The notes: generated by a model not told the origin, from the letters alone. Counted from the first letter of the stretch, positions 28,984 through 40,900 are shown. The stretch is 56,990 bases of DNA from Nemertoderma westbladi (GCA_032718475.1 JAUCBJ010006255.1:1-56990), one strand, 5' to 3'. Translations and numbers: made by a program.

Positions 28984-30480
28984 CTATGTGGTTATTTTTG
29001 CGTGGGAAGGGCGTCTCGCCCTCATTCCCACTCCCCTCAGTCCAAAACATTGGACGACTAAAACTCTAAGGTGCCCCTTCTTCCAGTAGGCACTCTCCCA
29101 CTGCCCTCCTATACGTCCTCTTACTCTTCGCCACACTTTCTTCGCCAATTCCAACTGACCAGGAATTGGTTCTCCCTCTTCCACCACCCTAAAATCGGGC
29201 CTCTCCGCCGCCTTCTTAACTTCCTCGCCACTTGGCATCAAAATGCCACCTCTCAACTTGTCGTTCGGCGGTATAATGCCGCCCCTGTTCTCATCCTTAA
29301 TCTTATATACTACCTCTGCTGGCCTCCCCCTTAGTATGTGCGCTGGCATTAAAGGCCTCGACGACCCCCGTTCGTCCTTCGGTATACACGACGTTTGCCC
29401 ATGTAATGCCCCCTCGCACTCTGTCAGTCCCGCGTGCGTATGCAACACGCCTCCTACTTTCCTGACTCCTTTATTATGTCCACCCACGGGCCTCTCTGCC
29501 CCTGGTGTAATCCTCTCACATCCTCTCCCTTTCCATCTTGTCTTCTTACTCAACCTCCCCCTTGTTGGTATGCCTCTCAACCGGACCGGCATCTCTTCCG
29601 GACACTCCTCTGAACACTCCTCCGGACTATTGTCCTCCTGACACTCCATCGGACACTCCTCCGGTTTGTCCTCCGGACATCTCGCCGTCCGCTCCTCTCC
29701 ATCTCCATACCGATGCTTGCTGGAATATCCATTCTCCTCCGCCCACTCTCTAACTGTTACTTCCTCGGCTGGCTTATCTACCCTCTCCGGTTTCTCCTCT
29801 ACTTCCTCTGCATCTTCGGTGCCTGGTATCGTGCACCCATGGTAACATGTCGTTACTGATCGACCGCCCTCTCCTGATATCTTCACTGCTACTACCCCGA
29901 GTAGTACTTTTCTCTTCTTTCTTGCTACTGTCGTGCTTATAGCCATTGTTTGGCCTCCAGTCTCGGACTCTCTAACTGCTGTTTCTCTACACTCTCCGGA
30001 TCTGTGTCCTTCTACCACACATCGATGACATAGTCTGTTTGCGTCTGTATAGGCTATACGATCTTGTTTGGGCAACGCTTGCCAGTGCTTACAACTCATG
30101 GTCTTATGGGTTCCGTCCCGATGTAATTGACATTCGAATCCTGTATTATAGCATTTCCTGTATAGTCCCTCACGTATCGCGCGTAGGTTTATATCTACCG
30201 ATTTAGTGTTTTGGTTATCTGTACTCGGCCTACTGGGTATACTGGGATTGTGTTTATTTGTGGTGTTATTTTCTTTCTGTCCCTGCCACGGTGTGGCCCT
30301 ACTACCAGCTAACTGTGGACTAGCAGTCCCCTGTGTGGCCGCGTGTGGTAGTGACTGTTTTACTCTTGAGAATGGGTCTGTCGGATTATGTTCGGGTCTA
30401 GGCCTGTTGTATTCGGTCTTTGGTGCCATCCCCAAACTATTCTCACTATAGACTGGGATTTGTTGCGTCGGGTATATCAT
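28984..30480 (-). CDS. Gag-like protein with BEL/Pao-type zinc knuckles (possibly decayed)
   Basis: A 498-codon frame from ATG 30480; the frame is open without ATG to about 30628. Residues 1-95 are Pro/Gln/Asn-rich. At about 108-165 two zinc-binding knuckles appear: ECQLHRDGTHKTMSC, then KHWQALPKQDR and LCHRCVVEGHRSGEC. The C-x2-C-x3-4-H-x4-5-C sets separated by a helix match Gag proteins of BEL/Pao LTR retrotransposons. The C-terminal half is Glu/Pro/Cys-rich with PEECSEECPEE repeats and then basic. No protease, reverse transcriptase or integrase follows; downstream is the low-complexity tract. It may be an orphan gag or a degenerate element. A nucleic-acid-binding role is inferred. Confidence 0.6.
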   Translation of the reverse strand: MIYPTQQIPVYSENSLGMAPKTEYNRPRPEHNPTDPFSRVKQSLPHAATQGTASPQLAGSRATPWQGQKENNTTNKHNPSIPSRPSTDNQNTKSVDINLRAIREGLYRKCYNTGFECQLHRDGTHKTMSCKHWQALPKQDRIAYTDANRLCHRCVVEGHRSGECRETAVRESETGGQTMAISTTVARKKRKVLLGVVAVKISGEGGRSVTTCYHGCTIPGTEDAEEVEEKPERVDKPAEEVTVREWAEENGYSSKHRYGDGEERTARCPEDKPEECPMECQEDNSPEECSEECPEEMPVRLRGIPTRGRLSKKTRWKGRGCERITPGAERPVGGHNKGVRKVGGVLHTHAGLTECEGALHGQTSCIPKDERGSSRPLMPAHILRGRPAEVVYKIKDENRGGIIPPNDKLRGGILMPSGEEVKKAAERPDFRVVEEGEPIPGQLELAKKVWRRVRGRIGGQWESAYWKKGHLRVLVVQCFGLRGVGMRARRPSHAKITT

Positions 30481-30592
30481 TGGGGGTAACGGCCCCCTCC
30501 ATATTTCCGTGTCGCACGACCTGTTCTCGTCCAGGGGGTTCGATGTTCTTATTGCTGTTCGAGTATATTGTTGATATTGTGATGGGGGAATG

Positions 30593-31260
30593 TCACCCTG
30601 TCCCCCCCACCGGTATGTTTGGTACTGGGGTTGATGTTAATATATTGGGGCCCATACATCTATCTGCAATAACTCTCCCCTCCCCTGGATATATGTTATG
30701 TCCCTGTGTATTATAGTCATGCTGCCGTACCGATATAGGCCTACCCACTTCTTGCCTACCTAACGGTATGTACTCCGCGACTTCCGGGTTTAATCCCGTC
30801 GTCCGCGCTACCCTATCGTCTATTCTATCTTTCCCAGCATGGCCTATAATAGTATGTGCAGTAAGGCCTACAGTATGTCCTACAGTCTGCATGTGCCCTT
30901 CCAAACCGAAGTTTAATTATCTCGAATCTCGAATCTCCCCGCGACTATCGTACTCTCGATGGGCAGCTACATCCCGTCGGGAAGTTTCTCTTCGATCCCC
31001 TATCCTGCTCTCGTCTTCGTATCGGTACATGCTGTACCGCTCTCCTGGCGTGCGGTGCGTTTCTCCGGGGCGACGGCAATCTCCCGAAGTTCGACCCCAC
31101 TGTCTCCCTAACTCCATCTCTACTATCGACGGCTCGCTATCCGTCCTCGCTCTCCGGTTGCTCCTAGCAACGACTCTTCTATTATCTTCACTCCTTCTCT
31201 CTTCGACCTCTCGGTTAAACTCTACTAATCTTCTTCTCTCTTCTGACTGGGCTCGGATTT
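30593..31260 (-). pseudogene. Upstream part of the Gag-like region in two shifted frames
   Basis: Minus-strand frames 31260-30917 (Arg/Glu-rich coiled-coil-like: RAQSEERRRLVEFNREVEE) and 30904-30593 (IIGHAGKDRIDDRVARTTG) lead into the Gag frame through two frame changes. The composition is like the adjoining ORF and unlike the AT-rich surroundings. It is cut at about 31262 by the foldback element, so the 5' end of the gene is missing. Confidence 0.5.
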
Positions 31261-31261
31261 T

Positions 31262-32335
31262 CTGACCAAAAAGTCGAATTTTTGAAACATATCCTATCTG
31301 ATGCAGAATTTCATGCTGAATCCAAATATGGAAACCGTTTTCCCATATCTTGCTTAGTTTTCGAGATATCTGGGATAGAAGATACTGACTCCGATATATC
31401 ACAATATCGGTAAAGGAGATGAAGTTTGGGGTTTGCATTCAATTTCTGCCATTTTCTGTGCTCAGTGGTGCTAATTGGATGTCTCCATGAGAAAGAGCAC
31501 AAAATTTTAATGAAGAAGGTATTTTTTTATGATTATTGGACCTACTGATCAGTTTATAAGACAACTTCAAGTCTCCGGAATGAAGATGGGACTCGAACAA
31601 GCGACTCTGGGGTCTTTGCGGGATTGCACAGAATAGACTCATCGGTCATCGGAGATCTTCAAAATGTATAATCTCCAGTTCTAGTGGTCGTACGGAGTTC
31701 GTTTTCTCAGAGACCAAAGTTACCATTTGGTTTGGCAAACTCTTAAAAGCTGCCTGAGCAATCATAACTTGAACAAAATTTGCAAGGCATATTTTACCCA
31801 AATTCATGTTATGTTGCTTCACAACCATTTTGTCTTAAATCAAATGGTAACTTTGTTCTCTGAGAAAAGAGATTTCGAATGAGCCTAAATCGAACTTCGT
31901 ACGACCACTAGAACTGGAGATTATACATTTTAAAGATCTCCGATGACCGATAAGTCTATTCCGTGTAATCCCGCAAAGACCGCAGAGTCGCTTATTCGAG
32001 TCCCGTCTTCATTCCGGCGACTTGAAGTTGTCTTATAAACTGACAAGTAGGTCCAATAATCATAAAAAACAACCTTCTCAATTAAAATTTTGTGATCTTT
32101 CTCGTGGAGACATCCAATTGGCACCACTGAGCAAAGAAATTGGCAGAAATTGAATGTAAACCCCAAACTTCATCGCCTTTACCGATATCGCGATATATCG
32201 GAGCCAGTATCTTATATCCCAGATATCTCGAAAACTAAGCAAGATATGGGAAAACGGTTTCCATATTTGGATTCAGCATGAAATTCTGCATCAGATAGGA
32301 TATGTTTCAAAAATTCGACTTTTTGTTCAGAAAAT
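31262..32335. mobile_element. Foldback with arms of about 470 bp, ending near poly(C)
   Basis: 31262-31735 is the reverse complement of about 31840-32335 at high identity. Examples are AGTCGAATTTTTGAAACATA against its complement near 32305, and GGTCGTACGGAGTTCG against CGAACTTCGTACGACC near 31890. The spacer is about 110 bp. Poly(C) of about 20 follows the right end (32342-32361). Overlapping short ORFs in the arms are incidental. The element truncates the Gag-like region. Confidence 0.88.
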
Positions 32336-32513
32336 GCGCTACCCCCCCCCCCCCCCCCCCCTTAAGAACATCAATTTGTTGTTCTAACCAAGCGTCACTT
32401 GTTAATATTAGCAACATTTAATTAAGATATTTCACAACATTTTGTGATTTAACTATTTATTACAGGCGACAGATCCAGAAGGGGGATGGTGTATTAACTA
32501 AAATATTAATCCC

Positions 32514-32663
32514 TACGGTGGCTGAATTGTGCCACTTAATACTTTTTTTTATTTTTTTTTGAAGCGACTTTTTGGTCGACCAAAAACTACTTTTTGGTCG
32601 ACCAAAAAGTCGCTTCAAAAAAAAAATAAAAAAAAAGTATTAAGTGGCACAATTCAGCCACCG
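32514..32663. mobile_element. Palindromic MITE-like hairpin of 150 bp
   Basis: TACGGTGGCTGAATTGTGCC starts at 32514 and its complement ends at 32663. The arms of about 73 bp are identical except for one-base differences in the T/A runs, and a 4-nt CTAC separates them. AATCCC lies immediately outside each end (32508-32513 and 32664-32669), a possible 6-bp target duplication. The inner arm contains a smaller dyad TTTTTGGTCGACCAAAAA. It has no coding capacity. Confidence 0.85.
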
Positions 32664-32874
32664 TAAATCCCCACCTCCTCTGCCTGTTCCTTGTTAATTC
32701 CCAACTAATCATTTCCAAAGATACTTAACCAAGTTACATTGCAACGTTATGTATAATTATTTACATTTAAAGAATTACAGTATTACTGGCAGATAGGACG
32801 GGGTCTCTTCGAAGAATAAAAATTCAACCAATTCAGCTGCGGTTGCGGTAAACCGCGCAGTGTACCGCACAACT

Positions 32875-33087
32875 ATGTTGGGTCGTTCACTGTCAACGGC
32901 AGTCAAATCATTTACCACTCAGACACCGATCGAATACCGCAGGGTTGTTCACACTCAGCAGTGTACCTCTGGCCCTGTGGTACCTCACCGTGTACCGTTC
33001 CGCTTGGATGTGAACAAACAGGCCTTGGAAAAAAGGCTTATGGAAAATTTTTATAAGAATCGCCAGGCAGGAAGTAAGGCAAGATGA
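32875..33087 (+). CDS. Small protein candidate (70 aa) with mitochondrial-type presequence
   Basis: The ATG at 32875 opens MLGRSLSTAVKSFTTQ, an amphipathic basic, hydroxylated N-terminus of the kind that directs proteins to mitochondria. It is followed by PIEYRRVVHTQQ and a C-terminal charged helix (NKQALEKRLMENFYKNRQ). Local composition is more GC-rich and balanced than the surroundings. I do not recognise the family. The sequence GGAAGTAAGG near 33068-33077 could be a splice donor, in which case this would be the first exon of a larger mitochondrial protein rather than a complete 70-residue one. Function is not assigned. Confidence 0.45.
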   Translation: MLGRSLSTAVKSFTTQTPIEYRRVVHTQQCTSGPVVPHRVPFRLDVNKQALEKRLMENFYKNRQAGSKAR

Positions 33088-33309
33088 TCTCTTATAAATA
33101 TATCCCTTAACTGAGTACATGGGCATTTTGTTATACATAGTGTCATCTGCAAAGACAGATAAATCAATTATAATATAATATAGTTCTACATTACATACAA
33201 TTCTAATATAGTTATACTGTAAGTGTATCCAACCCACGTATAAACAACCACCACAATCAATCATGGTTGCGAATTACCTCTAAATGTAATTTGTAGACAT
33301 GATAACTTA

Positions 33310-33505
33310 GCGATTTCTGGCATTGCATTTAGAACTACTAACGCCATGATTAGAACAACTGACGTTTGCTTTAGAACTAAAGTACCTTTTCAATTAGAAC
33401 TAAAGCCCATTGGAACAAATGATGTTTGCTATTAGAACAAGTGACGTTTGCTTTAGAACTAAAGTGCATTGGAACTAAAGTTCTTTAGAACTAACGACGG
33501 GATAT
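33310..33505. repeat. Array of TTAGAACTAA-type short units
   Basis: About nine degenerate units of 17-25 bp around TTTAGAACTAA, ATTAGAACAA or ATTGGAACTAA, often followed by GACGTTTGC. The right end, GGAACTAAAGTTCTTTAGAA then CTAACGAC, is the near-perfect complement of the left terminus of the foldback at 17.5 kb, so this is a solo end or remnant of the same family. Confidence 0.75.
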
Positions 33506-34639
33506 CGTGGGGTGGGTTTATAAGGCAGTTAGTATACAGTACAGTACGGGACTATAAGGGGGCCTACTGTAGGCCTACAGTAAAGGGGTGTGAAGAGTTG
33601 TTAACAAATTAAATAAAACAGAGATCGACAACAATGTTTTAATAATAAAAAAAATAAATAGAATATTTTATTACACAAGCTTTGGATAAACTATTTTTAC
33701 TAGAAGGCCGTTGTTAGGTCTTCTAATAAAAATAGAAGACCGTCAGTTTTGTTGTCTTATAGACGAGACGATCATCTTATGGCCAGCTTGCTGCCTTTCT
33801 AGTCTTCTTCAGTTGTTGTTAAATAATAAATTATTTCTAGAACAATATACTAGACAATAAATTATGCATTTAGTATTAAGATTTTAATTAAATAAATTCT
33901 TCTTGATTGCATTGAATATATTTAACCAAAAGTTAATAACAACTACTTCATTTATAGAGTTTAGTCAAAATGGCTTCATTGATAACAGAGTAAACTGATA
34001 GTAACCGCCCTCCTTAAATTACCAATCATAAAATTTGAAGTACACTTGTGTATCAAAGCCATGGTCGAATGATGCAACGAATTTTAAATATTTATTATTA
34101 ATTCATTATTTATAACTAATATTAATTATAATAAAAAGGTAATAAGTTAATAAATTAATTAAATAGGTATAAATTAATTAATTAAGTAATATGATTCGAA
34201 TTACTTACATTGTGATTTGCTTTTTTGCTGTTCAACTAATTCTCTGATACTTTAAATTTCACCATTTTTACGTAAGATTTTTATTTTTCTTAAATGATGA
34301 AAATTATTACCTTTTTATTATAACTAATATTAGTTATAAATAAGAAAAATAAAAATCATCAGCAGCTATCGAAAGAGGAGCCTTCGGGTCACCTCCGGCT
34401 TCGGCCGACTGTTTGCTTTGTTTGCTTACTGTTGCCTACATATAATTCGTTTGTTGTCTTAGATTTAGAGAAATGGATATTATTCTGTTTTCTTAGTATT
34501 TAGTGTCACCGATTTACAGTAAGCCACTCATCAATAAAATGTTATTAATTCTGTATTAGTATTTTGAAAAAGTTTTATAGAGTTCTTATGATAGTTTATA
34601 AAACTAGAATCATCGGCAAAAAGAGCCGTATCCATATCT
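33506..34639. other. AT-rich spacer with an internal 38-bp inverted repeat
   Basis: TACTGTAGGCCTACAGTA at 33565-33582 is a perfect palindrome. 34108-34145 and 34312-34347 are inverted copies (ACTAATATTAGTTATAA and AAAAAGGTAAT blocks) about 165 bp apart, perhaps a small MITE. No gene is seen. Confidence 0.55.
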
Positions 34640-34965
34640 GTAATATATGGTAGGTTGTTTATGTACACGTTCGTGGGACCTTCGCACAGGACGAGGCCCA
34701 GTTATGAGATACAAATTAAAATTGAGCGACTGTATCACAAAATCAGTATTTGAGAAATTTAACCATACCGACAATCAATCAAAGAAATGGGGACAGTATG
34801 TGTTCAGCCCTTTTAATCTGCACCCCCCCCCCCCCCCCCCCTTCCTACCAACCAATACATAACCGCGACATCTACCACCCAAGGGGCGGAAGGGTAGCAC
34901 AAACTTATTTCCAATCACACTTTCCATATGCGAAGCCATGTGGTTTATAGGAAATATCGAGAATT
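34640..34965 (+). repeat. Dispersed repeat C, inverted copy at 42.87-43.17 kb
   Basis: TTCGTGGGACCTTCGC, GTTATGAGATACAAATTAAA, GGGCTGAACA-complement, a C-run of about 20, and ACCGCGACATCTACCACC recur inverted at 42.88-43.17 kb. The homopolymer sits at the same internal position in both copies. A third partial copy lies at 13.56-13.62 kb. Confidence 0.85.
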
Positions 34966-35519
34966 CGAGAAAATCGAGAATACGAGAAACTCGATCGAAA
35001 TACCTGCTCATCCCAGTGTCCGTCCGTAGTCACCGGACAGCTGCGGTTTATTCCTGTAGAACAGTAGAATTCCCGCAGCTTCCAACCCAATTCGACAACG
35101 AATTCGCCTCACACTTTCGTGTGGCAGAGAACGTAATCCGGTGCGATATACATCTGCCTGACTTTCAACAATTTCCCCCAGGCGATCCCAGGATCCGGCT
35201 GTCCGGGCCGCCGCTAAACCCAAATCGCAATCCTCGTCTATTCATCCAGTCATCGACGTAAGTCAGACTCTTCCCACCGCACTCCAAGGTGGGTGGCCTA
35301 AGTGAGGCATGAGGAACTTGGCAGTGACCAGCATTACGATCCGACCGACCGCCGTATTCCCAGTGTAGTAAATAGAATCTTACTGACAAGCAAGCAATTC
35401 CGTAGTATTTATTCCTCATTTAATCGCATCTTGATGCCACTCGGGTCCATCTACATAGGACTGTCGGAAGCTGTTTAGATGAAGAAGTTGTTTAGATGGC
35501 CTTGCTGCCTTGCCAACGA
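34966..35519. other. GC-richer block, unrecognised
   Basis: The base composition is visibly richer in G+C than the flanks, and open frames exist on both strands (34938-35261 plus, 35008-35223 minus). None has a motif that I recognise. It could be an exon or an element fragment; I do not assign a function. Confidence 0.3.
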
Positions 35520-35882
35520 TCTGAAGACGGCACCGGTAACTCTGTACCACTGTAACAGTTAACAGTACCGGTACTTAACAGTACCGGTACCATACTGTAA
35601 TCCTGTAGTCTCCTAGCAAAGATTAATTTAATATAACTGTAAGACAGTTACACAGATGCTGCACGAAGACGCCACACAAATTCAACTTGGAAAATTTCTA
35701 AACTTTTGCCAGACTACATATGTACCAAGTTTGGATATATTTTATCGAGATTTGGCTCAGTTATTAACATTTAAAATTGGACACAACAGAACAACAGATC
35801 GACAGAACGACAGACACACCGATTGAGTTAGTGGTACCTGTATGCTAATCTCGCTTACTTTCGTTGCTAGCCCCACAAGATG
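35520..35882 (-). repeat. Dispersed repeat A, inverted copy of 12.70-13.06 kb
   Basis: The reverse complement matches 12695-13065 along its length, including the GGTACCGGTACTG-rich end. It directly abuts the truncated LINE that starts at 35.88 kb. Confidence 0.82.
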
Positions 35883-37405
35883 AATAGTAAGGGAACAATT
35901 AAACTACCTTGTGGTATGCCTGTTGTCATGGGAGCAGTGGTAGAACAGTAGCCATTTATAGATACATACTGTGTCCGCTTTGTCAAATAGTTATTTAGGA
36001 GTTTAAGAGTTTCACCACGAATCCCATAAAAATTCAATTTTTTAATTAGTATACAGTGGTTTATGGTATCAAACGCTATCCGGATATCCATGTACACCGC
36101 ACAGCGAGACATTGAGATATAATATATCCGCTATTTTTTCTGACACAGTTAGCATGAAAGGCATGAAATCTCCAATTCAGATTTTTTCTAAAACCGAACT
36201 GTTTATTTGTTAGAATATTATGATGCGAAATAAATGAGTTTAACTGATCATAAAATATTTTCTCGTAAATTTTACTAAAAAATGGGTGGGTAGCACTGAA
36301 ATTGGACGGTAGTTTCCAGCGTACAATGGATCGTCGGCTTTAAAGACCAGGGTGACTCTTGCTTGTTTAAGCATATCTGGAAATTTTGCTATCCGCCAAG
36401 ATAAATCAATAAGTTCGCTTAAATGAAATGAAAAAATACGTGCCCCAATTTTAATAAATTGTTGAGGTAATTTGTCATTAGTTGCACTATTTTCCTTTAA
36501 ATGTAGAATGTGGTATTCTATTTCAACTGGCGTTGTCTTTATGAGTGAAAAAGAGCTCATGGGTGATTCCTTTTATAAGTTTGGTTGGGCATTTCTTTGT
36601 TTTAGGCAATTGAAACACCAGATTTTTTGCAATATTTTTCGCAAAATAATTATTAAACTCTTCTGCAATCGTAGTTAAATCACTTGTAATTGCTCGCGAG
36701 CCAGACAGGTTTATCCTAAGGTGTTTCGGTGAATTTCTTGTTTTGTTATTAGATATTACCGAATTAATACTTTTCAGGTTCGTCTCATGTTATTACCGCA
36801 AGATGCAAGAGCTTGTTTGAATAATTTTGAATAATTTTCTTCACTTATTCGTAATATTTTTTTGAAACATGGTTACAGTAGATCCGATCCGGTAATCAAC
36901 TTTTCATTTTCAGATTCCTTGATTTTAATTGCCGTATATACAGTTTATTTTTCATCTCGATTGACTTCGCAATCCCTTGGGTTATCCAAGGTATCCGTAC
37001 AGGCCAAGATTTTATTTTGTGCTGATTCATTTTAACATTGTGAGTCACAGATTCGTTTAAAATCCTCATAAAAAACTTTATTTTTATTTTGTTGCGGTAC
37101 ACCCTCGTTAATGTATGTCCAATTGCAACGGTTTCCTAAGTCGTTTAGAAAATTAAATTCATTGATGCGTCAAATGAATAATAAAATCCAGAGATAAACT
37201 CATTTATTGCAGAGTGATTTTTAAATAAATTGCGACAGTTTAGATGAAAAAAAGAAACATCGGTTGGGTGTGGTTTGATTTTTTTGTTTAAGGACTTATT
37301 AAATGAGTCTATGTCAAAATACCCGCCATCAGGATCAGGATCAATATCGGCAAATACTGAATTATCAGATTGGTCAAAAAAAGAAAATTGTCTGCTGACA
37401 AACAT
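35870..37405 (-). mobile_element. Decayed CR1/Jockey-type LINE, truncated in the RT domain
   Basis: Reading from 37405 down: DVSFFHLNCRNLFKNHSAIN (endonuclease start), a linker with KSWPVRIPWITQGIAKSI (36.9-37.1 kb), then RT blocks KQARVTLVFKADDP and NYRPISVLP (36.3-36.5 kb), and YMDIRIAFDTINHCIL, NFYGIRGETLKLLNNYL and GIPQGSLIVPLLFIL (35.87-36.11 kb). Several stops and frameshifts separate the blocks. The YADD box and 3' end are missing: the sequence is cut at dispersed repeat A. Confidence 0.82.
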
Positions 37406-37909
37406 TCAAAAATATCTTCATCATCGTCGTTACATCTTGAAATGGAAATACTGTTCGAGTACAATAGATGCACCAAACACTCCATTTTTACTATTCAATT
37501 CCAAAAACCCGTCTAGATTCAAAAAATAACCACATTGAAATTAAATTTGTTAGCACACAGTTCACATTTACATACATGGTTGGAGGCAGTGAAACCCGTG
37601 TAGCAAACCCAACAACTGTTTGGTACGAGTACGTGAGAGATTGAGGGCGAGGTGAATGGCATGGATAATACAATGTAGAATGATACGTTCAATTAAACCT
37701 GTGATTTGTAGTCTTGATTAAGTAATCAAGTTGACCTTACCGTAATGATCAGTGACACTAATATAATATATTATGGGATTAACAGATCTAGTGGCTGGTA
37801 TCGCCAGAAACATATAAAACCATGAATGCGAGTGTGATTTTTAAGATTAGTATGGAATGAAAGCATTATCATTAGTATTTATGTTATATTTATTTATCAT
37901 TAGTATTTT
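37406..37909. other. Spacer and LINE target flank
   Basis: A stretch of about 40 bp from 37848 (TTAAGATTAGTATGGAATGA onward) is repeated at 41265-41305 with about two differences. These probably represent the target-site duplication of the LINE between them, unusually long. No gene is recognised. Confidence 0.5.
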
Positions 37910-40900
37910 TAAGATTAGTAAGATAAGATAAGTAAATCTTTAATGTTTGGGGCTTTCGCCCCCAGCCGCTATGCGACTTATCAGACAAATTGACACAAAT
38001 CACAATGGATAACTAACAGGAAAAACAACAAACCGCACCGAAACAAACAGCACCTGAATATACCGCACAAACTCTACCTAAACAAACACTAACTAAATAT
38101 AAAAAAAAAATAATGCACTGTGCCCTAAAGGCCCTACCAAAAATATATAATACAAAAATATGAGCTGGGTCCTTACCATGTTATTTGTTAATTTCTGAGA
38201 ATTCTAATTTTTTATTTTATTATTATTATTATTTTTTTTTATGTCTAAATTTATTGTATTTCTATTTTATTTACTTATTTAGTAAATCCTGTCTCTGTAT
38301 CCATAACTCCCTAGTTGCTTTAGCTAGTTTTAATTGATTATTTTCCATGATCCTTACAGACGATCACACGAGAGATCGGTTCCGTTCAACAATTCTCCTC
38401 TTTGAAGGGCTGGACACTCAAAAAGAAAGTGAACCTCGGACTCGATATTCTGAGTGTTACATTGCCGACAGACCCTGTCGTTCAATGCCTTTCCCTGGAA
38501 CCTTCCAGTCTCAATTGCTAGTGGAAGTATCCCGCAACGGAGCTGCGCCATTGTTGAGCGTATCGACTTGTTCAGGCTACTTTTAACGTAGGGTTCTACT
38601 GTAAATGATGATTTAAAGGTTCTATAGGTTCTACGTTTTGGCTTTAAATCAATTTCGGTTAGCCACATATTCAGGTTTAGATCTATACATTTTTCCACAG
38701 CTATGTTTATGTTACAGGTTACTTTACCGTCATAAATATTTGATCAAAAATTGATTTAATTTTGCTACACCAGCCAGCGTTTGAACTGTATTCACTCTCA
38801 AATATTTGCTTGGGTATGCTAGAGATATCCAATTAAATTAACCTATTCCATAATCGTATACCCTCTATATACCTACGGTGTAAACTTGGTCTCCAACCCA
38901 TATCCCCCTCTATTGCTGCTATTGGGGCAAATCTATGAACTCCGAGTAACCATCTAATTGCCCGACGTTGATCGAGAATCGGCGCTACCCCAGCATTAAA
39001 CATCATTGTGTATGTATTATACCGAAAACCCTTGACTTCCCTAGACTTAGCTATAATTGATCCTAGAGCCCTCCCTGCAGACAGAGCAAATGTACTGATA
39101 GCTTTCTCGTAAGTTCCAAATTCATCTAAGAACACTCCTAAGTACATATAGTAGGGTACAATTTCTAGGTGTTTTTCTCCGACATTAAAATCTACGCCGG
39201 ATCGTTCTTCAGGTTCTTTACGGAAATGAACTATTTTCGACTTTTTCGGGTTAACTGACAACTGCCACTGATAGCACCACTCATTCACTCTGTTTAGCAT
39301 GGACTGAAGGTCTGATTCACTTTCTGCCATTAAAATGACGTCATCCGCGTATATTAGTATAGACAGTCTAAGATTATCTGCTACCTGTACTCCAAGACCT
39401 AGTTCGTTAACGGAAATAATTAAACTATTAATGAATAAACCGAAGTGAGAGGGCGAGAGACTCTCCCCTTGTCTCACACTGGAATTAGTTTGAAACCATT
39501 CGGACCTAAATTCGTTTAGTAAGATGCTTGACTGAGTGTTGCTATACATAGATTTTATACAGACATACATTTTCCCCCCAATCCCATTTAATAGTAGCGA
39601 GTAAAGCAAAAGGTCTCCCCGAACCCAATCGAAGGCCTTTTCGAAATTGATAATGGCACAATAAGTAGAAGACCCATTTGTTCTCCTAATAGAAGTAATG
39701 GAATGTATTGTATAGATGTATTCTAAGCAACTGCGATTTTTTCTAAAACCATTCTGCTCGTTAGACAATAAATCATCAACTTTACAAAATTTGGATAAAC
39801 GAACATCCAATATAGAAGTGAATAACTTACTTATGCACGGTAGAAGACTAATTCCTCTGTAATTTAATGGTACGTTAACACTTGTGCTGTTACCCTTATA
39901 AAATGGTCTAATAAGAGCCTGCTGCCAAACCGATGGAATTTTGCCAGTATCAAAAATATAATTGAAGAGTTCAACAAGTAAGTTACACAGTCCAGGTAAT
40001 TTAAGGAATTCATTAGGCAAACCGTCAAAACCAACTGCTCTACCGTATTTTAGCTTCTTAACGGCTGATTGTACTTCATCCGCTGTGAACGGAACATTAA
40101 GCAGACTGTCAGTCTCAAACAAACAACTTTCCATAAACCACTCGAGTTCAGTTTTCTGCCCCAAAGCTCGCTCAATAAAGTCTGTGTCAGCTTTACCCGA
40201 GTCGGCTCGGTTAAGTAACGTAGAAAAATCGTCCTTCCAAGCATTAATTACATCAGGAATGTTATTAATAATTTCACCAGTACTCCTATGTACTTCCAAT
40301 GGTATGTCTACATTTTTCCGAGGTCCTAGTTTATTTAACCCTATTCCACCTGGGGTTGGGCAGAATCTGCCCAACACTTTTTATTTTTAGAAATTCATCA
40401 TGATGATTTTTATGTATTATTATGAAATTCATTGACTTTTCCTAGAATTTAATTGGCTTTCTGATGGTAACAAAATATTTTTTTCATCATTTATACTTTT
40501 TGTGCTATGGTGTGTTTTTCATATCATAGTCACATTTTTTTATTATAATATCTTTATTAGCCTAACTGGTAGAAAAGATAATCCCTGGTTGGATAGTTCC
40601 CCTGGTCAACAAGCTAGAATACAACCAATTACGGTCCAGGACATTCACTTGGCTGGGTTGTAAAGTTAAATTCAAACACGAGATTGTCTACTGCTTGGAT
40701 TAGTACACATCAATCACACTATTTTTTAATAACAAAATACTAATCTGACAGATAAGCAAGCAATAAGTCTACTAGGATAAAACAACAACCACCATTGAAA
40801 CCAGTATATTCCTAATGTAATACAGCAGACATAAACAGAGGTGAATAAATCTATTCAATAACAGCACCCCTGCAAGCAAAATTTTCTCTTGGGATGTCTG

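Noticed and set aside
31560-31620. tRNA-like B box (TTGTTCGAGTCCC on the minus strand) as a SINE promoter
   Set aside because: No matching A box at proper distance and no cloverleaf; it lies inside a foldback arm and is probably coincidence.
34938-35261. 107-codon ORF in the GC-richer block
   Set aside because: Open frames exist on both strands and no motif is recognisable, so a protein call would be a guess.
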